A stretch of 64,000 nucleotides of DNA from JAPWJZ01 sp964575605 (GTDB taxonomy: Bacteria; Pseudomonadota; Alphaproteobacteria; Micavibrionales; UBA2020): the NCBI GenBank assembly GCA_964575605.1, contig CAZNRN010000003.1, positions 62,001-126,000 of the forward strand. The letters are read 5' to 3'. Made by a program: the position numbers and the translations under genes. How positions within the stretch are numbered: the first letter of the stretch is position 1; each line of letters begins with the position of its first letter. Below, one piece after another: positions 7,555 through 15,655 of the stretch. A model generated the notes under the pieces. It was not told where the DNA came from. It searched no databases and saw only the letters and a program-made list of their open reading frames with translations.

Positions 7555-8148
7555 TTATAACTTGAATTGAGGCGGTTGTTGGGTGGTATTGCGTTTCCAG
7601 GCCAGGGCTTCCTTCATCACTTTCTCGATAAATTCCTCCTTGGCGTCCGAATATTGCTTGCGGTCGTGGCAGTAGAGGTGGCCGAGTTCGATTTTACGCG
7701 CCTCGTATTCCTTCGCCTTCTCGGGGAAGGTGCGCATGAAGTCACGGAACGCAAAATGGCGCTCGACGCGGTGCGCGCCTTTCTGGAAGGTGTGGAAATG
7801 CACGAGGCTTTCCGCATGCGTCGCATCGCTGTAAAGCACGCAGTAAGCGCGCCCCTCGATGCCGAATTCGCCCTTCCAGTGGAAGCCCAGCTTTTCCAGC
7901 TCGGGCTTTTTCGCCTCGAAAGCCTTGATATCGTCGGCGACGCCTAAAATATCGATGATCGGCTTGGCCTTGATACCCGGGATCGATGTGCTGCCGATAT
8001 GGTGCAGCGAGACGGTATCGCCGACGGCCTGCTGAAGCTGCGCCGCGATTTTTTCAAAACATTCCGGCCAGCCGGCATCGGGCGCAGCAAGCTCGACGCT
8101 GCCGTCCTTTTTCATTCCGATGTTATATTTTTTAAAGTCGATATTCAT
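7555..8148 (-). CDS. GrpB-family (UPF0157) nucleotidyltransferase-fold protein
   Basis: 197 residues. GrpB/UPF0157 features are clear: VSLHHIGSTSIPGIKAKPII, the GST-x-VPG-like core with a following DIL (a minimal nucleotidyltransferase fold), then RAYCVLYSD and HRVERHFAFRDFMRTFP. No substrate has been established for most members. It sits inside the SUF operon, 7 bases after sufT and 12 bases before sufA, and has its own AAGGTTAAG ribosome site. It has no known role in Fe-S assembly, so this may be an insertion of a stress or metabolic gene into the operon or a lineage-specific link. Confidence 0.85.
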   Translation of the reverse strand: MNIDFKKYNIGMKKDGSVELAAPDAGWPECFEKIAAQLQQAVGDTVSLHHIGSTSIPGIKAKPIIDILGVADDIKAFEAKKPELEKLGFHWKGEFGIEGRAYCVLYSDATHAESLVHFHTFQKGAHRVERHFAFRDFMRTFPEKAKEYEARKIELGHLYCHDRKQYSDAKEEFIEKVMKEALAWKRNTTQQPPQFKL

Positions 8149-8155
8149 CTTAACC

Positions 8156-8563
8156 TTAAAACATATTCAGTTGCAGCTTGGCGGTTTCAGCCATTTTCGA
8201 CGGGTCCCATGCCGGGTCCCAGACGATTTCTACTTTTACGTTGCCGACTTCGTTGACCGTACGGATTGCCTGCTCGATCATGCCCGGCATTTCGCCCGCA
8301 ACGGGGCAGCCCGGCGAGGTCAGCGTCATTTCAACGAATACATCATTCGAGGCTTTATCGATGTCGACTTTGTAAATGAGCCCCAGTTCGTAAATGTTCA
8401 CGGGGATTTCGGGGTCATAAACTTCGCGCAGCGCGGCCTGGATGCGGGGCCAGAGCGGATGGTCTTTCGTCGCCTCGGTATAAGGCGGGATAAGCATCTT
8501 CTCCACCTCTTCGTCGCCGACGGCGTTGCGGATCATTTCTTCGTTTGCGACCTGTTTCATCAT
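8156..8563 (-). CDS. sufT: SufT-type DUF59/MIP18 family Fe-S maturation protein
   Basis: 135 residues. The DUF59 core runs from about residue 40 (REVYDPEIPVNIYELGLIYK) to TLTSPGCPVAGEMPGMIEQA, with the conserved cysteine in SPGCP. These proteins help Fe-S maturation under high demand. A 35-residue N-terminal extension precedes the core, as is usual in SufT. The ATG overlaps the stop of sufS (MMKQ start, second ATG also possible), giving tight coupling in the operon. Confidence 0.88.
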   Translation of the reverse strand: MMKQVANEEMIRNAVGDEEVEKMLIPPYTEATKDHPLWPRIQAALREVYDPEIPVNIYELGLIYKVDIDKASNDVFVEMTLTSPGCPVAGEMPGMIEQAIRTVNEVGNVKVEIVWDPAWDPSKMAETAKLQLNMF

Positions 8564-9792
8564 TTGAACAGCTTCTTTACTTTTGTGACGCCTTCTTCCA
8601 GCCTCTCCACATCCTCCAAGGTATTATAGAGCGCGAAGGAGGCGCGGACAGTGGCAGGCGTTCCGAGGCATTTCATCAGGGGTTGCGCACAGTGGTGGCC
8701 CGCGCGCACGCATAGCCCCAGCTGGTCGAAAATCGTCGCGACATCATGCGGATGCACCTTGTCGACGGTGAAAGAGAGTATCGCGGCACGGCTTTCGGCC
8801 TGCGACCAGATTTTGACGCCTGCGATGGCGGCCAAGCGCTTTTCTGCCTCGTTCAGCAACGCCGCTTCCTGCGCGTGGATGGCCTTGCGGTCCAGAGCGG
8901 AATAGTAATCAACCGCCGCGCCAAGGCCGATGGCCTCGACAATCGCGGGGGTGCCGGCCTCGAAACGATAAGGCGGTTCTTTATAGGTGACCTTGTCGAA
9001 GCTCACCTGTTCGATCATCTCGCCGCCGCCCTGATAGGGGGGCATCGTGTTCAAAACTTCCTCGCGGCCATACAACACGCCGATGCCGGAAGGGCCATAC
9101 AATTTATGCCCCGTAAAGACATAGAAATCGCAACCGATGTCCTGCACGTTAACGTCAAGGTGAACGACAGCCTGACTGCCGTCGATAAGCGTCTTCGCAC
9201 CAACGGCTTTAGCCTTTTTCACCATTTCGGCAACCGGCAGTACGGTACCCAGCGCATTAGACATCTGCGTGACGGCCAGCAGCTTCGTCTTCGGCGACAG
9301 CGCGGCATCGAAAGCCGCCATGTCGAGCCCGCCGTTTTTCAACACGGGGATGACGCGCAGCACGACGCCTTTTTTCTCTTTCAGGAAGTACCACGGCACG
9401 ATGTTGGCGTGGTGTTCCAGTTCGGTGAGGATGATTTCATCCCCTTCCTTCAAAAACGCCCCGCCCCATGACGCCGCGGCAAGGTTGATCGCCTCGGTCG
9501 CGTTGCGGGTGAAAACGATTTCGGATGGCTTGGCCGCGCCCAGGAACTTTGCCACTTTGGCGCGCGCATCTTCATAAGCGGTGCTGGTTTTGGAGCCGAA
9601 GAGGTAAACGCCGCGGTGGACGTTGGCGTAATGTTCTTCCATCACGCGGCTCATCGCGTCGATCACGGCCTGCGGCTTTTGCGCCGAGGCCGCGCTGTCG
9701 AGATACGACACAAGACGGCCGTTCACGATCTGCGAAAGCGCGGGAAAATCGCTTTTGCGCGGCGCGATGGATTTCACGCTGGCGACTGTCAT
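8560..9792 (-). CDS. sufS: SufS-type cysteine desulfurase
   Basis: 410 residues. This PLP enzyme takes sulfur from cysteine for cluster assembly. Visible motifs: substrate/PLP region ELEHHANIVPW, the PLP lysine in FTGHKLYGPSGIG (about residue 226) and the persulfide cysteine in RAGHHCAQPLM (about 364), the group II form. The start at 9792 is chosen because it overlaps the sufD stop (ATGA); an in-frame extension to 9834 would run into sufD and adds only basic residues. No sufE or sufU is seen in the operon. Confidence 0.93.
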   Translation of the reverse strand: MTVASVKSIAPRKSDFPALSQIVNGRLVSYLDSAASAQKPQAVIDAMSRVMEEHYANVHRGVYLFGSKTSTAYEDARAKVAKFLGAAKPSEIVFTRNATEAINLAAASWGGAFLKEGDEIILTELEHHANIVPWYFLKEKKGVVLRVIPVLKNGGLDMAAFDAALSPKTKLLAVTQMSNALGTVLPVAEMVKKAKAVGAKTLIDGSQAVVHLDVNVQDIGCDFYVFTGHKLYGPSGIGVLYGREEVLNTMPPYQGGGEMIEQVSFDKVTYKEPPYRFEAGTPAIVEAIGLGAAVDYYSALDRKAIHAQEAALLNEAEKRLAAIAGVKIWSQAESRAAILSFTVDKVHPHDVATIFDQLGLCVRAGHHCAQPLMKCLGTPATVRASFALYNTLEDVERLEEGVTKVKKLFK

Positions 9793-11111
9793 GCCGCCCT
9801 TCCCGCCAGCCATGCGGCGATGCGTTCGGCGCAAAGGCTTTCAATCGGCTGGTATGTCACCTGCTTCAATGCCTCGGCGAGGAAAGACTGCACTAGCAAG
9901 GCCTTCGCCTCTAGCGCAGGGATGCCGCGGCTGCGCAAATAGAAAAGCGCCACCGGGTCCAAAAAGCCCGAGGTGGCGCCGTGGCTGCACTTGACGTCGT
10001 CTGCGTAGATTTCTAGTTCTGGTTTAACGCTTGCTTCTGCTTGGTCGGATAGCAGTAACGCATGATGAGACTGGTATCCATCTGTTTTTTGTGCAGGACG
10101 ACGTACATGTATTTTCCCTTGGTAAACTGCACGAGCCTTATCATCTATAACTCCTCTAAAGTGCTGGGCGGACGCGCCGCCCGGTTCAAAATGATCAGCC
10201 ACGACGGTAAAATCATGGTTTTGCTGACCGTTCATTAAGTATATACCGCCGATATTACTAGAAATCCCCTGATCCAGCAACTGGATACGGAATTCCTGAC
10301 GGCTGATACCCCCGCCTTGCGAGAGCGTAAATGCCTCAAAAGACGTATCTTTTTTCAGCTGAGAATCTATATAGCTGAAATGGCTTGATTTTCCAGATTC
10401 ATCCTGAAATCTGTAGTATTTCAGGCGCGACGCAGGCTCCTGCCCCACCGCGATAAAGCTGTTGGCGAAGTAAATCCCCTCGCCCATATGGCGCTCGACC
10501 AGGGTCAAACCGCTGTTTTCGCCAAGGCTGTAAAAGACACGGGGGTAGATCGCGGCGCCGTCGCCGGTGTTATAGAACAGCACTTCCACAGGCTGCTCGA
10601 CGTCCTTGTGCGGCGCTACGCTAATCACCACTCCGTCGCGCAGGTAGGCGGAATTCAGCGCCATCATCGGCGTCGCGGCAAGGTCGCCCAGGCGCACCAG
10701 ATGGTCTTCCAGCCCCGGAATTTTCTTTTCCGCCGCTTCCATCAGCGACAGGACAGTGACATGCGCGGGCACGCTCGAAAGTTTTTCCTGATACTGGCCG
10801 TTAACCAGCACCACGCGGTGCTGCCCCAGCAGCGGCGCCGGGATTTTAGCGGCGTCGAATACCACTGCGCCTTTCGCGTAATGGAAGGGCATCGACGACA
10901 GCGCGCGCAGGTTCAGATACTGCCAGCCTTCCCAGGCAGGCGTCGGCAGGCCGGTACGGGCAAAGGTTTCGGCGCCGGTCGCACGCAGGGCACGCACCCA
11001 GTCGGCGGCTTTGTCTTTTTCGAAAACGGCGGCATCGGCAAGCCACGGCAGCGCCGCCGCATTCTGCGGGACGCTTTCCATGAAGACTTCTTTTGCCGCG
11101 GCGGTGGTCAT
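9789..11111 (-). CDS. sufD: SufD, SufBCD scaffold subunit
   Basis: 440 residues, normal for SufD. N-terminal helical region (AWEGWQYLNLRALSSMPF, typical of the family) and a beta-helix core ending in the conserved segment VKCSHGATSGFLDPVALFYL, followed by the helical tail LRSRGIPALEAKALLVQSFL. It pairs with SufB on the SufC ATPase dimer to build clusters. ATG at 11111 lies two bases past the sufC stop; a longer reading to 11372 only shadows sufC. Bases about 10020-10400 are visibly less GC-rich than the rest of the gene. Confidence 0.92.
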   Translation of the reverse strand: MTTAAAKEVFMESVPQNAAALPWLADAAVFEKDKAADWVRALRATGAETFARTGLPTPAWEGWQYLNLRALSSMPFHYAKGAVVFDAAKIPAPLLGQHRVVLVNGQYQEKLSSVPAHVTVLSLMEAAEKKIPGLEDHLVRLGDLAATPMMALNSAYLRDGVVISVAPHKDVEQPVEVLFYNTGDGAAIYPRVFYSLGENSGLTLVERHMGEGIYFANSFIAVGQEPASRLKYYRFQDESGKSSHFSYIDSQLKKDTSFEAFTLSQGGGISRQEFRIQLLDQGISSNIGGIYLMNGQQNHDFTVVADHFEPGGASAQHFRGVIDDKARAVYQGKIHVRRPAQKTDGYQSHHALLLSDQAEASVKPELEIYADDVKCSHGATSGFLDPVALFYLRSRGIPALEAKALLVQSFLAEALKQVTYQPIESLCAERIAAWLAGRAA

Positions 11112-11113
11112 TG

Positions 11114-11869
11114 TTATGCAGCCTCTCCCGCGCCGTAGTAATCGGCGTAACCCTTTTGCTCCAACTCCAGCGCCAGCTCGGGCCCGCCGGATTTCTGGAT
11201 TTTGCCGCCCGCCAGCACATGCACGAAATCGGGCTTGATATGATCGAGCAGCCGTTGGTAGTGAGTGATAACCAGGAACGAGCGGTCTTTGCCGCGCATC
11301 GCGTTTACGCCGTCGGAGACGACTTTCAGCGCATCGATGTCGAGGCCGCTGTCGGTTTCGTCCATGATGCACATTTTGGGTTCCAGCATCGCCATCTGCA
11401 GCACTTCGTTGCGCTTTTTCTCGCCGCCCGAAAAGCCGACGTTGACGCCGCGTTTCATCATTTCCGCATCCATGCCCAGCAGCGCCATTTTTTCCTTTTG
11501 CAGTTTCAGGAAATTGACGGGTTCAAGCTCTTTCTGGCCGCGCTGCTTGCGCACGGCGTTGATGGCGGTTTTCAAGAAGGTCGTGGTGGTGACGCCCGGA
11601 ATTTCGACGGGGTACTGGAAGGCAAGGAAAAGCCCCAGCGCCCCGCGCGCCTCGGGCTCCATATCCAGCAAATCCTGCCCCATGAAGGTGACGGAACCTT
11701 CGGTCACTTCATATCCGTCGCGGCCGGCCAATACGTAAGACAACGTCGATTTGCCCGAGCCGTTGGGGCCCATGATGGCATGCACTTCGCCCACGTTGAT
11801 GCCGAGGCTCAGACCTTTCAGCACAGGCCGCGCATTGGCGGTGACATGGAGGTTTTCGATTTTAAGCAT
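11114..11869 (-). CDS. sufC: SufC, ABC-type ATPase of the SUF system
   Basis: 251 residues. Walker A GPNGSGKSTLSYVL (about 35-48), ABC signature FSGGEKKRNEVLQM (about 146-159) and Walker B CIMDETDSGLDIDAL are all present. SufC energises the SufB-SufD scaffold; it is a soluble ATPase, not a transporter. Its ATG overlaps the end of sufB by one base and its stop is two bases from sufD. Confidence 0.95.
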   Translation of the reverse strand: MLKIENLHVTANARPVLKGLSLGINVGEVHAIMGPNGSGKSTLSYVLAGRDGYEVTEGSVTFMGQDLLDMEPEARGALGLFLAFQYPVEIPGVTTTTFLKTAINAVRKQRGQKELEPVNFLKLQKEKMALLGMDAEMMKRGVNVGFSGGEKKRNEVLQMAMLEPKMCIMDETDSGLDIDALKVVSDGVNAMRGKDRSFLVITHYQRLLDHIKPDFVHVLAGGKIQKSGGPELALELEQKGYADYYGAGEAA

Positions 11870-13317
11870 TATCCGACACTTCCTTCCAGACTAATCGCCA
11901 CCAGCTTCTGCGCCTCGACCGCGAATTCCATGGGGAGGTGTTGCAGCACTTCGCGGCAGAAACCGTTTACGATCAGTGTCAGGGCTTCTTCCTGCGGGAT
12001 GCCGCGCTGGCGGCAGTAAAACAGTTGCGCGTCGCTGATTTTAGAGGTTGTGGCCTCGTGCTCCAGCGTGGCGGCGGGGTTGCGGTTTTCGATATAGGGC
12101 ACGGTATGTGCGCCGCACTGGTCGCCAATCAGCAAGCTGTCGCACTGCGTGTAGTTGCGCGCGTTTTCGGCCTTGGCGGCGATGCGTACCAGGCCACGGT
12201 ATGTATTGTTCGACTTGCCCGCCGAAATGCCTTTCGACACTATGCGCGAGCGCGTGTTCTTGCCCACGTGTATCATCTTGGTGCCCGTATCGGCCTGCTG
12301 GTAATTGTTGGTGAGCGCGACGGAGTAGAATTCGCCGACGCTGTCATCGCCCAGCAGCACGCAGGATGGATATTTCCAGGTGATGGCAGAGCCGGTTTCG
12401 ACCTGCGTCCACGAAATCTTGGAGCGCGCACCCTTGCAGATGCCGCGCTTGGTGACGAAGTTGTAAATGCCGCCCTTGCCGTTTTCGTCGCCGGGGTACC
12501 AGTTCTGGACAGTTGAATATTTGATTTCGGCGTCGTCCATGGTGATGAGTTCGACCACCGCGGCATGCATCTGGTTTTCGTCGCGCTTGGGAGCGGTGCA
12601 GCCTTCCAGGTAGCTGACGTAGGATTTTTTGTCGGCAACAATAAGTGTGCGCTCGAACTGTCCGGTCTTCGCTTCGTTGATGCGGAAATAGGTCGACAGC
12701 TCCATCGGGCAACGCACGCCTTCGGGGATATAGACGAAGGTGCCATCGGTGAAGACGGCAGCGTTGAGGCAGGCGTGTTTGTTATCGGTATAGGGCACGA
12801 CGCTGCCCATGTATTTCTGCACCATCTCGGGATATTTCTGGACCGCTTCGGAAATCGAGCAGAAAATCACGCCGGCGCTGTGCAGTTTTTCGCGGAAGGT
12901 CGTAACGACGGAGACACTGTCGAATACCGCGTCGACCGCGATACCGTTCAGCATTTCCTGCTCACGCAGCGGAATGCCGAGTTTTTTATACGTCTCGAGC
13001 AGCTTGGGGTCGAGTTCATCGAGGCTTTTCGGTGCGGCCGCCGTTTTGGGCGCGGCGTAGTAATAAGCGTCCTGATAATCGATCGGCGGGAATGATACTT
13101 TCGCCCAAGTGGGTTCAGGCATCGTCAGCCAGTGGCGGAAAGCCTTCAGTCGCGAGTCCAGCAGCCATTCCGGCTCGTTCTTCTTCTTGGAGATAAAGCG
13201 GATGATATCTTCGTTCAGGCCCTTGGGCGCGAATTCGCTTTCAATGTCGGTGACGAAGCCAGCTTCGTATTTTTCCAGCGATTGTACTGTTTCGATTGTT
13301 TCACTGCGGACGCCCAT
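11869..13317 (-). CDS. sufB: SufB, SufBCD scaffold subunit
   Basis: 482 residues, full length. Characteristic segments include FRINEAKTGQFERTLIVADK, SYLEGCTAPKRDENQMHAAV and the C-terminal LEHEATTSKISDAQLFYCRQ. SufB carries the nascent cluster with SufC and SufD. The start overlaps the stop of the Rrf2 regulator by one base (TAATG), so the regulator and the whole SUF pathway share one transcript. Confidence 0.95.
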   Translation of the reverse strand: MGVRSETIETVQSLEKYEAGFVTDIESEFAPKGLNEDIIRFISKKKNEPEWLLDSRLKAFRHWLTMPEPTWAKVSFPPIDYQDAYYYAAPKTAAAPKSLDELDPKLLETYKKLGIPLREQEMLNGIAVDAVFDSVSVVTTFREKLHSAGVIFCSISEAVQKYPEMVQKYMGSVVPYTDNKHACLNAAVFTDGTFVYIPEGVRCPMELSTYFRINEAKTGQFERTLIVADKKSYVSYLEGCTAPKRDENQMHAAVVELITMDDAEIKYSTVQNWYPGDENGKGGIYNFVTKRGICKGARSKISWTQVETGSAITWKYPSCVLLGDDSVGEFYSVALTNNYQQADTGTKMIHVGKNTRSRIVSKGISAGKSNNTYRGLVRIAAKAENARNYTQCDSLLIGDQCGAHTVPYIENRNPAATLEHEATTSKISDAQLFYCRQRGIPQEEALTLIVNGFCREVLQHLPMEFAVEAQKLVAISLEGSVG

Positions 13318-13790
13318 TATTCGGCCTCCCCGTGATGCTGCGGCATCGAAATGTTGAACAGGCGCGGACGTGTCGATAACGCGCCGCAGGATTGCGCGGC
13401 CATATCGCCGACTTTGATTTCTTTTAGAGCCGTGCGGATGGCGCGGTTTGCGCTATCCCATTTGCCGCGCGAGGGGCAGCGCCCTTCCGCGACGCAAGGG
13501 TCGTCCATGCCCTCGACGCAAGAGGCGATGGCGATGGGACCATCGATGGCTTCGATGACTTCGCAGACGGACAGGGCATTCACATCGCGAGCAAGACGGT
13601 AACCGCCCGACACGCCACGCGCTGATTCAACAAGCTTGCCGCGGGCGAGAGATTTCAAAACTTTGGAGACCGTGGGTTCGGGCAGGCCGGTTTTTTCGGC
13701 AAGCTGCGGCGCGCTGCGGGGGCTGCCTTCGCGCCCCAGTTGCGTCAGGATGACGACGGCGTAATCCGTCATTTTGCTCAGCCTTAACAT
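13317..13790 (-). CDS. Rrf2-family transcriptional regulator of the SUF operon
   Basis: 157 residues. N-terminal winged helix (LRLSKMTDYAVVILTQLG; LPEPTVSKVLKSLARGKLV; GVSGGYRLARD) and a cysteine trio in C-x-EGMDDPC-x-AEGRC at about 94-107, spaced as in IscR/RirA-type Fe-S sensors. As first gene of the operon it probably senses cluster supply and represses or activates suf expression. I chose the ATG at 13790, since the family normally starts MLRLS; a TTG four codons upstream is also in frame. IscR and SufR-type roles cannot be separated here. Confidence 0.9.
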   Translation of the reverse strand: MLRLSKMTDYAVVILTQLGREGSPRSAPQLAEKTGLPEPTVSKVLKSLARGKLVESARGVSGGYRLARDVNALSVCEVIEAIDGPIAIASCVEGMDDPCVAEGRCPSRGKWDSANRAIRTALKEIKVGDMAAQSCGALSTRPRLFNISMPQHHGEAE

Positions 13791-13824
13791 GCTCTTTGCC
13801 AATCCGTACCAATTCAGTCCCGAT

Positions 13825-13854
13825 TTTATATGGTATTTCGCCCCGCCGATTCAA
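13825..13854 (-). promoter_or_regulatory. candidate promoter of the SUF operon
   Basis: On the minus strand TTGAAT (13854-13849) and TATAAA (13830-13825) are 18 bp apart, about 35 bases before the regulator ATG. The segment GGGACTGAATTGGTACG (13830-13814) overlapping the start region is a poor partial dyad that might be the operator, but it matches no Fe-S regulator site convincingly. Confidence 0.4.
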
Positions 13855-14029
13855 GAAGAATCAGCAGGCACAGGGATTTAGCCGCAATTAGGCCAATTTT
13901 GGGGTGCTTTAATACCTATAACGGTTTTTTCGCATGCCGGTATGACTAAACATGCGTGATTTATGCCATTTTTAACGATTATTGACCATAATAAAGATAG
14001 TTTTTTCGCTTCAGGCGTCAAGGGTGTGA

Positions 14030-14728
14030 ATGGATCTGGAGGTTAAGGATCATACGCGGGGTAAATCGCCCGGCACGGAAGATGATGTGCCGGTGATTAT
14101 GCTGCCCGACGAAATGCAGGACTGGGCCACGCGCAACGAGCCCATGATCTCCCGCCTGTCCGCTGCCATTAAATTCAAATCCGCGCCGCTCAACGAACAT
14201 GCGCTCTGGGACATGATCGCCAGCATGTATTCGACCGACTGGACGAATGCCAAGGCAACGCTGAACGCGGCCGAGCGGCAGGTGAACCATCTCAGCCTGC
14301 CCGAAAACCGCCCGCTGGGCCTGATCGGCGCGGCCATGCACAGCGATGAAACCGTAGCCGCCGACCGCCAGCTGCAACAGGCACTGGCCGATTTCACGAT
14401 TTTGAACGAGACCCTGCGCGCCGAAGTCGCCCTGAACCACCTGCTGCTGGCGCTGGTAAGCCATCAGGCCACGCTGCACGGCTCGCAGCAGCTGTCCACC
14501 CAAACGGCGCGTGTTTCCGCTGAATTCGGCGCGGTGGCAGGTCTCGAAGGAGATGATCACGACGCCGGCAACGACTTCTCCAGCGCCGCGCGCCGCAAGC
14601 CCGCAAAGACTGTGGAACCTGCGGCAGAAGGCTCGCTGACGGCTGCCTTCCGTATGCTGGGCAAGCTGTTCGGCCGCGAGGAGCGCAAGCCCGCAGTAAA
14701 GCCCAAGGCGCCTGACAATAAATTCTAA
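14030..14728 (+). CDS. hypothetical protein, helical, charged C-terminus
   Basis: 232 residues, no family recognised. The first 40 residues are acidic and unstructured. Residues about 40-175 are predicted mostly helical (ALWDMIASMYSTDWTNAKAT; LRAEVALNHLLLALVSHQAT). The last 60 residues are Lys/Pro/Ala-rich with FRMLGKLFGREERKP. No signal peptide or membrane span. It stands alone, divergent from the SUF operon. Confidence 0.65.
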   Translation: MDLEVKDHTRGKSPGTEDDVPVIMLPDEMQDWATRNEPMISRLSAAIKFKSAPLNEHALWDMIASMYSTDWTNAKATLNAAERQVNHLSLPENRPLGLIGAAMHSDETVAADRQLQQALADFTILNETLRAEVALNHLLLALVSHQATLHGSQQLSTQTARVSAEFGAVAGLEGDDHDAGNDFSSAARRKPAKTVEPAAEGSLTAAFRMLGKLFGREERKPAVKPKAPDNKF

Positions 14729-14734
14729 CGGAGC

Positions 14735-14767
14735 AAAAAAATTGGCGGCCGATTTGCGCCGGCCGCC
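14735..14767 (-). terminator. rho-independent terminator for the leftward small gene
   Basis: Stem GGCGGCCG / CGGCCGCC with a 7-base loop; on the minus strand it is followed by a run of seven T. It serves the small gene ending at 14813 and sits directly after the convergent gene ending at 14728. Confidence 0.75.
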
Positions 14768-14812
14768 ATGCGTTTTCTCAAGCTTGTTACGGAGCTTTGG
14801 AGAAAATCTTAC

Positions 14813-14995
14813 TTAATGTTTGGGAGCATTGCCTTTTGCGCTGGCAGCCTTTTTGGCTTCGGTCGCTTTTTCGGCATCGGCTTCGGATTTCGCGGCTTGC
14901 GCACCGAATTCACCGGTCAGCGCGAGTTGGGAGAGTTCCCACTTTTTGCACTGGAGATCTACGAGCCTGGAGACATCACCATTTCTATGAGACAT
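14813..14995 (-). CDS. small Ala/Lys-rich protein
   Basis: 60 residues. An N-terminal part SRLVDLQCKKWELSQLALTG is followed by a low-complexity charged tail (AEKATEAKKAASAKG). The ATG at 14995 follows AAGGTG on the minus strand; a longer in-frame reading to 15160 has no ribosome site. A dedicated terminator supports it as a real gene. It resembles the small protein at 15248-15475 in design (short helix, then Ala/Lys/Glu tail), though the sequences do not align well. Confidence 0.55.
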   Translation of the reverse strand: MSHRNGDVSRLVDLQCKKWELSQLALTGEFGAQAAKSEADAEKATEAKKAASAKGNAPKH

Positions 14996-15188
14996 TCTAC
15001 ACACCTTTTCTTTTACATCGTTTGTCCGGGTTGCATTCAGCGCCCTTCTATGGGACGTCCGATTCTGCACTTGGGTTCTCGATGAAAAGACTGTGTCACA
15101 TATGCACCCCAGCGTCAAACGGATTATGGAAAAATAATAGCCTTTAGACGTAATTCGCAATAATGTTTCATAATGATGATTTATAAAG

Positions 15189-15226
15189 CAAAAACCTTAC
15201 CCGCAGCCAAGCGGATAAGGTTTTGC
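15189..15226 (-). terminator. rho-independent terminator
   Basis: Long stem AAAACCTTACCCGC / GCGGATAAGGTTTT (one mismatch) around AGCCAA, followed on the minus strand by TTTTTGC. It lies 22 bases beyond the stop of the small gene at 15248. Confidence 0.75.
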
Positions 15227-15247
15227 AGGAGGCCAGTTAAAGGCCTG

Positions 15248-15475
15248 TCAGAACTTGATGTGAAGCTTGTTCAGAAGCCTTTTGACCGGTGATTCCGACG
15301 CCTTTGCTTCAGCTTTCGCCTCGGGCGCAGCGGGTTTCGCGGGCTCGGTGATGTCTTTCTTGTTCGCGGCAAGTGCGGCTTCGCGCGCGCGCTGCTCTTC
15401 CAGTTCCTTGAGGCGTTTGTGCTCCCAAAGCTGGCAGATGATGTCGACTTTCTTCTCTGTGGACCATTCGCTCAT
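15248..15475 (-). CDS. small charged helical protein
   Basis: 75 residues. Residues 1-45 are predicted as one amphipathic, possibly coiled-coil helix (STEKKVDIICQLWEHKRLKE then LEEQRAREAALAANKK); an Ala/Pro/Glu linker follows and the end is basic (SPVKRLLNKLHIKF). AAAGGGTG precedes the ATG and a strong terminator follows the stop. No family recognised. Confidence 0.6.
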   Translation of the reverse strand: MSEWSTEKKVDIICQLWEHKRLKELEEQRAREAALAANKKDITEPAKPAAPEAKAEAKASESPVKRLLNKLHIKF

Positions 15476-15640
15476 GTTGGCACCCTTTCACTGTTGTTTT
15501 GACAGTTCTGTTTTCTGGCGCATCTTTTCTGATGCGGCATTAATGTACCCCAGCTTTCTTGTTATGTCAAGAAGTCCGAATTAAGAAGTCCTTTCAACCC
15601 TTTGTTAACCAGATGTTTGGTAATTACGTGCTACCAAAAA

Positions 15641-15655
15641 AGGAGGTACGTCTTG
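15641..15655 (+). promoter_or_regulatory. strong Shine-Dalgarno that selects a TTG start
   Basis: AGGAGGT at 15641-15647, preceded by an A-run, is five bases from TTG at 15653. The match to the 16S tail is better than that in front of the ATG at 15680 (AGGAAGG), so the kinase probably starts at TTG with LRTNLLRKAMAV. Confidence 0.55.
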
